From Flavivirga eckloniae (GTDB lineage Bacteria > Bacteroidota > Bacteroidia > Flavobacteriales > Flavobacteriaceae), in contig NZ_CP025791.1 of NCBI RefSeq assembly GCF_002886045.1, positions 4,541,001 to 4,605,000 of the forward strand: a stretch of DNA of 64,000 bases, read 5' to 3'. The first letter of the stretch is position 1. Each line of letters starts with the position of its first letter. This document shows, piece by piece, positions 40,786-49,638 of this stretch. The translations under genes and the position numbers were made by a program. The notes under the pieces are model-generated. The model did not search any database and was not told the DNA's origin. It saw only the letters and a list, made by a program, of their open reading frames with translations.

Positions 40786-42684
40786 ATGAAATACATGAAA
40801 AACCTTCTTCTTTTAACAGTATTATCGTTATCCTTCTTTGCGATTTCTTGCGACGAAGATGATGAAGGTGCTGCTAGTGGAGCGCCTAACATAGGTTTGA
40901 CTATCCAATCTCCAGCAGATGGAGCCGAATCCGTTGGTTTTAACCCAACGTTTACATGGACTGCATCTGGTGATAATACAAATGCTTTTAAATATGATTT
41001 TTATATTGGAACCGAAAAGGGGAAATTAGGTTTAAGAGCACAAAATATCAAAGACCTTAAATATAGAATAACAAAAAACACAGTACTAAAAGGACAGACT
41101 TACTATTGGAAAGTAGTGGCCAAGGATGGTATATATGAAAAAGAGAGTGATGTTTGGAGTTTTACAACATCTCCATTATTAACTAGTCCCGTATTAATTG
41201 GACCGATTAATTTTGGTAGAGATCCTCTAAAATTTGAGTGGGAGGAAACAGCTTCTGCAGAGAACGAAAAACTCACTTATAAAGTATACTTAGGAACGGA
41301 AGATCCGCCAACAGAAGTTGTTGGAACTATAGAAGACACTGGATCTTTTGATTATAATGGCCCAGAATTAGATGAGTTTGAAACTTACTATTGGAGAATA
41401 GAGGTTTTAGATGAATTAAATACTTCATTAAGTGAAGTAGGTACGTTTCAAAAGTTGTTAGGTGGGTATCCGGATTTACCTTCAGTAGTAGCTCCTTTAG
41501 ATAATACACTTTTCTTTGAAAGGGATGGTGGCGATATTATCTTAGATTGGACAGATTCAACAGATCCCGAAGGAGATACCGTTACTTATGATGTTTATCT
41601 AGATACAGCGAACCCTCCAGTTAATGTTGCAGCAAGTTTTTCTGGCGATTCAGAATATAATGCAACCTCTGGTCTAGTAGTAAATACCTCTTATTATTGG
41701 AAAGTAGTCGCTAAAGACCCATCTGGAAACTCTTATAGTACAGAGGTTTTTAATTTTGATTACTTAGATTCATCTGGACCAGCAGCTCCTATGATTAATG
41801 AAGAAGTTGTAGATGGAACCATGTCGTTAGACGAATCTATAGTTTGGGGTAAAACATTAGGAGCCGCTACATATGATGTTTATATAGGCGAAACGAACCC
41901 GCCTACAACTCAAGTAGCTACTGATTTTGTTGGAGAAAGCTATGTAGTGAAACCCAAAGACATTCCTAGCGATATAACTATAGCTGTACCAAAAACGTAT
42001 TACGCACGTGTTGTAGCAAAAAATATAGACGGAGAAGCAGAATCTTCGGTAATATCATTTACACCTCAATTAACAGGAACAGTTACAGATGTAAGAGGAA
42101 CTGAATCTATTGAGTATGGCTGGGTTAGAGTTGGTGAGCAGGTATGGATGACCGAAAACCTTAGAGCGAGAAAACTCACTAACGGAGAAGATATATTATT
42201 CTTGGGGCCAAATAACATCCCTCTTGGGGAAGACTCCATGGAGATCTATTACGATGAACATCCTGAGGGACTTCCAGGGTTCACTCCAGATTGGAGTAAT
42301 ACACATGGGCTAGTTTATTCAAGTCGCGCTCGTAAAAATCCGCTTGTTCCAACAGAAGGCTGGCATGTTATAACTGAAGCAGATTTATCATACATAAGCA
42401 ATTATGTTAATAGTGCTAGTGAACTTATGGGTGACTGGCATGGTGGTTCGAATATATACGGTGTAAATTGTTTAATTGCCGGATTCCGTTACAATTTAGT
42501 CTCAGATTATGAAAATGGCTTTAGAACAGCCTTAGAACAGAGTCGTATTCCTTATTGGGTTGATGCTCCTGGTGAAAACAATACAGTAGAGCTTTACCTA
42601 ACTGGACATACGAGGGGATTCAGATATTTTAAGCAAGGAAGTGAGCATTTAAGAATGTGGGGAATTCGATTAATTAAGGATTAA
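40786..42684 (+). CDS. FN3-FISUMP surface lipoprotein 1
   Basis: 632 residues, lipoprotein signal ending FFAISCDEDDEG. Four FN3-like domains, each recognisable by YYWKVVAKDG- or YYWRIEVLDE-type strands (about residues 30-430), are followed by a C-terminal Fibrobacter-type FISUMP domain (about 435-632): YGWVRVGEQVWMTENLRARK, GWHVITEADLSYISNYV, FRTALEQSRIPYWV and LRMWGIRLIKD. Such proteins are surface-exposed and probably bind glycans. It is a tandem paralogue of the next gene and heads the operon that contains two SusC/SusD pairs. Confidence 0.85.
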   Translation: MKYMKNLLLLTVLSLSFFAISCDEDDEGAASGAPNIGLTIQSPADGAESVGFNPTFTWTASGDNTNAFKYDFYIGTEKGKLGLRAQNIKDLKYRITKNTVLKGQTYYWKVVAKDGIYEKESDVWSFTTSPLLTSPVLIGPINFGRDPLKFEWEETASAENEKLTYKVYLGTEDPPTEVVGTIEDTGSFDYNGPELDEFETYYWRIEVLDELNTSLSEVGTFQKLLGGYPDLPSVVAPLDNTLFFERDGGDIILDWTDSTDPEGDTVTYDVYLDTANPPVNVAASFSGDSEYNATSGLVVNTSYYWKVVAKDPSGNSYSTEVFNFDYLDSSGPAAPMINEEVVDGTMSLDESIVWGKTLGAATYDVYIGETNPPTTQVATDFVGESYVVKPKDIPSDITIAVPKTYYARVVAKNIDGEAESSVISFTPQLTGTVTDVRGTESIEYGWVRVGEQVWMTENLRARKLTNGEDILFLGPNNIPLGEDSMEIYYDEHPEGLPGFTPDWSNTHGLVYSSRARKNPLVPTEGWHVITEADLSYISNYVNSASELMGDWHGGSNIYGVNCLIAGFRYNLVSDYENGFRTALEQSRIPYWVDAPGENNTVELYLTGHTRGFRYFKQGSEHLRMWGIRLIKD

Positions 42685-42719
42685 GCTAAAAAGAACTTAA
42701 AAACAAAAAATATTAAATT

Positions 42720-44597
42720 ATGAAATATATAGATAAGATCCTTTTATTAACAGTGGTCTTGGTTTTTACGGCCCTAATATCTTGTGAAGATGATGAAGAT
42801 GCGTTTGTAGAGCAAAAACCAAGTGTTTCGCTAGTCTCTCCAGCCGATAAAGCAGATGGGATAGATATAGCACCATCTTTTGAATGGCAGGCATCAGATC
42901 CAAACTCAAAACCTTTAAAGTTCGACTTTTTATTGGGGTTAGACAGTACGAAGCTATTTGTACAGGCAGAAAATTTAAAGGAAATGAATTATAGTCTAAC
43001 AGATTATAAGATTCTTAAAGAGGAGGTTTACTATTGGAGAGTAGTAGTTAAAAATGGTACAGATAGAATTGAAAGTGATATTTGGGAATTTAAATCGATT
43101 CCTGCACCCGATACACCAAATTTAATAGGCCCTGATGCCGATATTTTTATACGGGAAGCCTTGACTTTTGAATGGGAACCTGTAGCTGCGGGCGAAGGTG
43201 AAACAATAAGTTATAAAGTGTTGTTAGGGAAAACAAATCCACCTACAGAGGTTATAGCAACTATTGATGATGGTAGTACATCGTATACAGCAGACGCTTT
43301 AGCGCTAGATATTGGAGACGTTTACTATTGGAAAGTAGATGCGAGCGATTTAATTAACGATTCTTCCAGTGAAGTTCGTTCTTTTAAAAAGTTACAACCA
43401 GGAGCTCCAGATGAACCTATGATTGTAGCTCCGGAAAATAGATCGGGTGTTATGGCAGGTGTGACATTAGATTGGACCGATGTAACCGACCCAGAAGGAG
43501 ATGCTGTAAGCTATGACGTGTATTTAGATAAACTTAACTCACCAGTTACATTAGTTGCTACTGTTACAGACAGTGAATATACACCTACTGGTTTAGATAT
43601 TAACTCGGCCTACTACTGGTATGTCGTTGCAAAAGACCCGTCGAACAATGCTTCACCAACAATTATTTCTGGTTTTGCTAATGCAGGAACAAGCCCAGGC
43701 TTTCCAGATATACAGGCTTTTGCTGTTGATGGTGTTTTATCCTTAGATGAAAAATTGGTGTGGGGAGCTTCTTCTGGAGCCACTTCATACGATGTATATA
43801 TAGATACCGTTAATCCACCGGTTAATTTGGTAGCAGCAGATATTACCGAAACAGAGTATTTGGTAAAAAATAGTGAAATACCTAGTGATATTACAGATGT
43901 AAAAACATACTATGCTTTAGTTGTAGCAAAAGATGGGACTGGTGGAATAACCAATTCATTCCCGGTAGAATTTACACCGCAAATGACGGGTACTATGACA
44001 GATACTAGAGCTCAGGAAGTTAACGAATACACATGGGTTAGAATTGGAGAACAAGTTTGGATGTCTCAAAATCTTCGAGCGAAAAAATTAACTAACGGTG
44101 AAGATATAGCGTTCTTAGGGCCAAGAGTTATTCCGCTTACAGGTTCTTCTACAGAATTATATTTTGATGAAAGCCCAGAGGGAATTGAAGGGTTCACCCC
44201 AGATTGGCAAAATACACATGGTCGCGTTTATTCCAGTCGTGTTCGTTTCCATCCTCTAGCTGCACCAACTGGATGGCATGTTATGACTAATACAGATCTT
44301 GCATATATAAGAAGTTATGTATCTAATGCACGAGATCTTATGGGAACTTGGCATGATGGAGCAACAAATCTTTATGGACTAAATTGTGTTATAGCAGGAT
44401 ATCGCTACGACAATTCGGGAGATTATGTAAATGGTTTTAGAACGGCTTTATATAAAGGGCGAGCTCCGTATTGGGTTAACGATCCAGGATCTTTTGATGT
44501 TTTGGAGCTTTACCCAACTGGAACCGGATTTAGGTTCTTTGACCATCCTGATGAACATTTAAGAATGTTTGGTATTCGATTGGTGAAAGATGAATAA
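42720..44597 (+). CDS. FN3-FISUMP surface lipoprotein 2
   Basis: 625 residues, lipoprotein signal ending ALISCEDDEDA. Same architecture as the 40786 gene: FN3-like repeats (YYWRVVVKNG, YYWKVDASDL, YYWYVVAKDP) then a FISUMP domain (YTWVRIGEQVWMSQNLRAKK, GWHVMTNTDLAYIRSYVSN, LRMFGIRLVKD). The FISUMP half is more alike between the pair than the FN3 half, consistent with duplication then divergence of the repeats. It is 40 nt before the first susC of the operon. Confidence 0.85.
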   Translation: MKYIDKILLLTVVLVFTALISCEDDEDAFVEQKPSVSLVSPADKADGIDIAPSFEWQASDPNSKPLKFDFLLGLDSTKLFVQAENLKEMNYSLTDYKILKEEVYYWRVVVKNGTDRIESDIWEFKSIPAPDTPNLIGPDADIFIREALTFEWEPVAAGEGETISYKVLLGKTNPPTEVIATIDDGSTSYTADALALDIGDVYYWKVDASDLINDSSSEVRSFKKLQPGAPDEPMIVAPENRSGVMAGVTLDWTDVTDPEGDAVSYDVYLDKLNSPVTLVATVTDSEYTPTGLDINSAYYWYVVAKDPSNNASPTIISGFANAGTSPGFPDIQAFAVDGVLSLDEKLVWGASSGATSYDVYIDTVNPPVNLVAADITETEYLVKNSEIPSDITDVKTYYALVVAKDGTGGITNSFPVEFTPQMTGTMTDTRAQEVNEYTWVRIGEQVWMSQNLRAKKLTNGEDIAFLGPRVIPLTGSSTELYFDESPEGIEGFTPDWQNTHGRVYSSRVRFHPLAAPTGWHVMTNTDLAYIRSYVSNARDLMGTWHDGATNLYGLNCVIAGYRYDNSGDYVNGFRTALYKGRAPYWVNDPGSFDVLELYPTGTGFRFFDHPDEHLRMFGIRLVKDE

Positions 44598-44637
44598 GAC
44601 ATTAAAATTTATTTTAAAACAAACTAATTAAAACATA

Positions 44638-47600
44638 ATGAATTATAAAATAAAATTTTTCTTGCTTTGTTGCTTTATTTTTCTTGGGCAACTATTGGAG
44701 GCGCAGAATATTAAGGTTTCTGGAGAAGTATTAGACGAAACAGGTGCGCCTTTAGTAGGAGCTACCATAGTTACTTCAGGAACGGGTGGTGCAGTATTAG
44801 GAACCGTTGTAGATTTTGATGGAGGCTATTCTTTAATGGTAGACTCAAATGCTACATTAGTTTTTTCTTTTGTTGGCTATAGAACACAAAAAGTTGATGT
44901 TAATGGCAATACAGTCATTAATGTGACATTGATGCCAGATATTGACTCATTAGAAGAAATAGTCATTTTGGGGTATAATAGAACCAAAAAAGAAAATATT
45001 GTAGGTTCTGTTGCCACAGTAAAAGGAGAAAGATTAATGGAAACAGGGCTCACCAATATGTCTCAGGCTATTCAAGATAGATTGCCAGGGGTGTATACAG
45101 AGATTACCTCGGGCCAACCAGGAGCAGACGATGCCGTAATTAGAGTTCGTGGGGTTGCCAGTTTTAGTGGTAGTAACGACCCACTTATACTAATAGATGG
45201 TATAGAAGCAACTGGAGGGTTTTCTCAATTAGATCCCTCTGAAATCGCATCAATATCTATATTGAAAGATGCATCTTCCACAGCAGTGTATGGAGTTCGT
45301 GGTGCAAATGGTGTAATTATTATTACAACAAATAGAGGGCGATTAGGATCACCTAAAATAACCGTAGGTGCAGCTGTTACAGCAAAAACGATTTCCGAGA
45401 TTCCAGACAAATTATCGTCTTACGATGTTTTAACGTTGGGGCAGGAAGCTATTAAAAATTCGGGAGCTTATAATCAATTGAGGCCACAACGCTACATTGA
45501 TACGTTTTTAGACCCTAATAGAGACCCTTATGCTTTTCCGGATGTAGATTGGTATGATGAAATAATAAGAGATATTGGTTGGGAATCTAATGCCAGAATT
45601 AATGTGAGAGGAGGAACAGAGTTTGTTAAATATTTTAGTTCACTTAGTATAAATAGAATTGGAGATATTTTAAAAACTGAAGATTTTAATGGCTATTATG
45701 ATCCGGAGTTTAGCTACGATAAAATTAACTTTAGAACAAACCTTGATTTTCAGGTTAGTAGCACAACAAAATTATCTGTAGATGTTTCTGGACGTACAGA
45801 TATTAGAAAATCTCCTGATGCAGATGTAGGAAGTAATCAATTTAGTAACCTTTTTAAGTTTATTGATCAAGCTACATCATACGGTTTTCCTTTGTACTAT
45901 CCAGAAGAGTTTGTGTTAGCAAACCCAGATCCTTTCGCGCCTTTTCCAGGTGGTATTCGTTATAGTTCATCTCAATTGGAAAATCCAGGTCAAACAAACC
46001 CATACACAAAAATTAATTATTCTGGTATGAGAAAGTTTAAGACCGATGTGGTAGATGTTCAATTAAATTTAAATCAAAATTTAGATGGGATAACAGAAGG
46101 TTTGGTAGCCTCTGGAAAGTTTAATTATAGTACAGCTTACGATTATCAGAAAATAGAAAGATACAATCCTCACCAATGGTTGTACGATCCGATTTTAAAA
46201 GAATGGAGATCGCAACGAAGTGGATTTAATTATAATCAAAATAACCCGGTATTTAGAAGCTCGGGAGGAGAAACTTTTAGTTCTACCAGAAGAAATATAT
46301 ATTATGAGTTTAAACTTAATTACCAGCGCAATTTTGGAGATCATAATGTTCAACTTTTAGGTGTTTTTAACCGTCAGGAACGAGATATAGGAATTGTAGA
46401 TGTTCCAAGGTATAGCGAGGATTGGGCAGGTATTTTTAATTATAACTATAAAGAGCGATATTACCTTAATGGATCGGCTGGTTATAATGGTTTTGAGAAT
46501 TATGCCAGAGGTAAACGTTTTGGTTTTTTTCCTGCTGTTGCTGTAGCTTGGAATATTGCCAAAGAAAAAATTGTAAGCGATAATGTATCTTGGTTAAATG
46601 AATTTAAAGTAAGATATAGTTATGGTAAAACGGGGCTTAGCCAATTAACCGGTCTAGATCGTTTTGTTTACTTAGGAGGATATGCCGGAACAAATCCAGG
46701 CTTTGGTCATATTCAATTTGGTGTACCACGACGAGATGAAATACAAAGATGGGCAGAAGTAAAAGTAGCTAATCCGAATACTACTTGGGAAAACTCCACA
46801 AAGCAAGATTTAGGTTTTGATATTAAACTATTTGATTACGACCTTACAATAGGAGTTACCCTTTATAAAGAACTACGTGAAGATCTTCTTCTAACTCCAC
46901 CTAGACCTTCATATTTTCAGCCTCATATAGGAACCAATCCAAGAAACCGTCCAGATAGCCGAGTATCATTACCACGAGTTAATGTTGGTACAGCAAAAAA
47001 TCATGGTCTTGAAATAGAGGCGAATTATAGACATACCACTCCTGGAGATTTAACATATTCATTTGGGGGTCATGCAACCTTTGCCGATAGCCGTAGTGTT
47101 TTTCAATTAGACGGAGCATCAAGACCGGAATACCAAAAAAATGCAGGGAAACCAATAGGTTGGATAGATGGATATTATAGTAATGGTTTTATAAACAATT
47201 TTGAAGAATCTATTAATGCTCCTGAGATTTCAGGAGGAACCAATACTGCAGGTCATTATTTCTACTCAGATTTTAATGCAAATGGTAGAATAGATGTTAA
47301 TGATAGAATTCCTCTAGACGGAACAAGTCAACCACAAATAGTTTATGCCTTTAATAGTAGTATTACCTACAAAGGTTTTAATTTAAGTGTACGATTTTTT
47401 GGTAAAGAAGGCGTCTTATATCACACAGATAACTTATTTCCTAACTTCGATAGAGGGTTGTTAGAAGCAAAAACGGCTCATTTAGATAGATGGACTCCAG
47501 AAAACCAAAATGCAAGATTTCCAGCTTATGGAAATATAGATGGACAGAAAGGTTATGGTGTTAGAAGTAACATGACGGCAGCTAACTCTTCATATTTAAA

Positions 47601-47817
47601 GCTGCAAAACGTAAATCTGGCATACAGTATAGAATCTGAGTTTCTAAAAAGAGCTTTAAGAATTCAAACGATGCGATTAAACTTATCTGGACAAAACTTG
47701 TATACCTGGTCAAAACTACCCTATGGAGAACCAGAAGGAGGGAATAGCCTTTCAGGCGGAAATGGACAATACCCTTTAGTAAAGCGGTTTGTTTTTGGTG
47801 TAAATATTGATTTTTAA
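44638..47817 (+). CDS. susC: SusC/RagA-family transporter, pair A
   Basis: 1059 residues. Signal peptide to about residue 22 (LLEAQ), carboxypeptidase-like domain (VSGEVLDETGAPLVGATIV), TonB-box segment DSLEEIVILGYNRTKKENIVG, plug motifs (RVRGVASFSGSNDPLILIDG, ASSTAVYGVRGANGVIIITT), long barrel ending VFGVNIDF. It imports glycan fragments with the SusD protein encoded 11 nt downstream. It is the first of two SusC genes in the same operon. Confidence 0.95.
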   Translation: MNYKIKFFLLCCFIFLGQLLEAQNIKVSGEVLDETGAPLVGATIVTSGTGGAVLGTVVDFDGGYSLMVDSNATLVFSFVGYRTQKVDVNGNTVINVTLMPDIDSLEEIVILGYNRTKKENIVGSVATVKGERLMETGLTNMSQAIQDRLPGVYTEITSGQPGADDAVIRVRGVASFSGSNDPLILIDGIEATGGFSQLDPSEIASISILKDASSTAVYGVRGANGVIIITTNRGRLGSPKITVGAAVTAKTISEIPDKLSSYDVLTLGQEAIKNSGAYNQLRPQRYIDTFLDPNRDPYAFPDVDWYDEIIRDIGWESNARINVRGGTEFVKYFSSLSINRIGDILKTEDFNGYYDPEFSYDKINFRTNLDFQVSSTTKLSVDVSGRTDIRKSPDADVGSNQFSNLFKFIDQATSYGFPLYYPEEFVLANPDPFAPFPGGIRYSSSQLENPGQTNPYTKINYSGMRKFKTDVVDVQLNLNQNLDGITEGLVASGKFNYSTAYDYQKIERYNPHQWLYDPILKEWRSQRSGFNYNQNNPVFRSSGGETFSSTRRNIYYEFKLNYQRNFGDHNVQLLGVFNRQERDIGIVDVPRYSEDWAGIFNYNYKERYYLNGSAGYNGFENYARGKRFGFFPAVAVAWNIAKEKIVSDNVSWLNEFKVRYSYGKTGLSQLTGLDRFVYLGGYAGTNPGFGHIQFGVPRRDEIQRWAEVKVANPNTTWENSTKQDLGFDIKLFDYDLTIGVTLYKELREDLLLTPPRPSYFQPHIGTNPRNRPDSRVSLPRVNVGTAKNHGLEIEANYRHTTPGDLTYSFGGHATFADSRSVFQLDGASRPEYQKNAGKPIGWIDGYYSNGFINNFEESINAPEISGGTNTAGHYFYSDFNANGRIDVNDRIPLDGTSQPQIVYAFNSSITYKGFNLSVRFFGKEGVLYHTDNLFPNFDRGLLEAKTAHLDRWTPENQNARFPAYGNIDGQKGYGVRSNMTAANSSYLKLQNVNLAYSIESEFLKRALRIQTMRLNLSGQNLYTWSKLPYGEPEGGNSLSGGNGQYPLVKRFVFGVNIDF

Positions 47818-47828
47818 AAATAGAAATT

Positions 47829-49613
47829 ATGAAAAATTATAAATATATATTCATTTTTATCTCTGTCTTTTTATTGGCAGGATGTGAAGATTATCTAGAT
47901 AGAACAGGTACAAGTGAACTTACTCCAGAAGAAGAAGCTTGGAGCAATAGAGTTATAATCACCAGTTTTGCTTATAGAATGTATGATACTATGGGATGGA
48001 TGTACGAGATTCGCCAAGACGGATTTAATAGGCGCGAATCTGGACCAGGAAAAAACTATGGTAGTTGTGTTGTGTTTTCTGGAGAAGTTATTGATATGCG
48101 ATCTCATTTTGTACATAACGATGTGTTTAAAGGCGATTATGTTGATGCCCTAAAGCTTTCTTTTGCTAATCCAGAGTTTTGGGATGCCTGGTATGATAAC
48201 TGGGAACTCGTATTTGTATCTAATAATATTCTTGATAAGATTGATGAGGTTACTACAGATATTATGCCTCAAAATGAAATAGATCAAATAAAGGGCGAAG
48301 CTTATTTGTTTAGAGCGTTTGCATACCATGAGCTTTCTAAACGTTGGGGAGCATTACCATATATTAAGACTAGAATTTTTCCAGATTCAGACCTTAACCT
48401 TCCCAGACCAACTTATCGTGAGCAAATTACAGATATTATTGCAGATTGTGATATGGCTATAGCGACGTTGCCAGAAGATAGTTACCTAAACGATCCAGTC
48501 AATATGGGACGTATGGGTAGAGCGGCAGCTATGGCATTAAAATCCAAAGCGTTAACAACAGCTGCTAGCCCTAACTATACAGCAAACAATCAAAAAGATA
48601 CCGAGTTATGGGAAATGGCTGCTAGTGCTGCCTGGGATTTAATTAAGCTTGGTCAAACATCCGATAAGGTTGGATTGTACCAAGGGGATTACGGTGAAAT
48701 ATTTCATACAAGTAGAGGAACTATTGAAGGTGTTTGGCCTAGATACTTTGGTGAAAGTGATGCAGGAGCATATAACCTGTCATGGTTATGGGTTCGTACA
48801 GGAGGTAAGACAGGATATTCGCCAACACAAGAGCTGGTTGATAGATTTGAGACCGCCGATGGTTATCCAATTTCGCACGCTAACTCTAATTACAATGAAC
48901 AAAACCCTTATGTAAACAGGGATCCCCGATTTTATAAAGATATTTTGTATCATGGTGCCGCTTTTCCTGTTATTTCAGATAGTGACTTATTAGATATGAG
49001 AACATCACCGGTGATAGGAGATGACCGTTCAAAACCATTTTCTACTGATTACGGTAGTTCTACTACAGGCTATTTAGCAAGAAAGTTTCTTCCGGAAAAG
49101 TTCAATCTTACAGGATATAGAAGAAATACATTTGTAAATCCGCCATATATAAGAATGGCCGAAATATACCTGAATTACGCAGAAGCTGTTAACGAAGCTT
49201 ATGGAAACCCTAATGCTACAGCCCCTGGCGCATCATTAACTGCCGTAGAAGCTGTAAATGCGGTTCGTAATAGAGTTGGGCATGTAGATGTAAGACCAGA
49301 ATTTACAACCGATGAAGGGGTTTTTCGGGAACTTGTTAGAAATGAGTTTAGAGTAGAGCTGTGTTTTGAGTACCATACTTGGTACGATATATTACGTTGG
49401 AGAATTGGTCAAGAAGAATTTGACGGAAAACGTATGCATGGTGTATTAATAACAGAAGATGCTACACAACCAACGGGTGTTAGATATGAAAGATTTCCAA
49501 TAGAACAAGGACCACCTAGAATTTTTGTGGACAGAATGTATAGATATCCCTTAAAAGAATCTGATTTACAGATTTTCGAAATTCCGTTATTAACCCAAAA
49601 TCCAGGATGGTAA
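47829..49613 (+). CDS. susD: SusD/RagB-family lipoprotein, pair A
   Basis: 594 residues, lipoprotein signal FISVFLLAGCEDYLDRTG. SusD features: helices NILDKIDEVTTD and IKGEAYLFRAFAYHELSKRW, the AEIYLNYAEAVNEAYG block, VEAVNAVRNRVGHV and the C-terminal LVRNEFRVELCFEYHTWYD, ILRWRIG. It is longer than the ~500-residue norm, with an insertion between about 230 and 420. It pairs with the SusC encoded 11 nt upstream and ends 2 nt before the next upstream-most ATG. Confidence 0.95.
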   Translation: MKNYKYIFIFISVFLLAGCEDYLDRTGTSELTPEEEAWSNRVIITSFAYRMYDTMGWMYEIRQDGFNRRESGPGKNYGSCVVFSGEVIDMRSHFVHNDVFKGDYVDALKLSFANPEFWDAWYDNWELVFVSNNILDKIDEVTTDIMPQNEIDQIKGEAYLFRAFAYHELSKRWGALPYIKTRIFPDSDLNLPRPTYREQITDIIADCDMAIATLPEDSYLNDPVNMGRMGRAAAMALKSKALTTAASPNYTANNQKDTELWEMAASAAWDLIKLGQTSDKVGLYQGDYGEIFHTSRGTIEGVWPRYFGESDAGAYNLSWLWVRTGGKTGYSPTQELVDRFETADGYPISHANSNYNEQNPYVNRDPRFYKDILYHGAAFPVISDSDLLDMRTSPVIGDDRSKPFSTDYGSSTTGYLARKFLPEKFNLTGYRRNTFVNPPYIRMAEIYLNYAEAVNEAYGNPNATAPGASLTAVEAVNAVRNRVGHVDVRPEFTTDEGVFRELVRNEFRVELCFEYHTWYDILRWRIGQEEFDGKRMHGVLITEDATQPTGVRYERFPIEQGPPRIFVDRMYRYPLKESDLQIFEIPLLTQNPGW

Positions 49614-49638
49614 TATGTTAACGATTAACGATTTTACA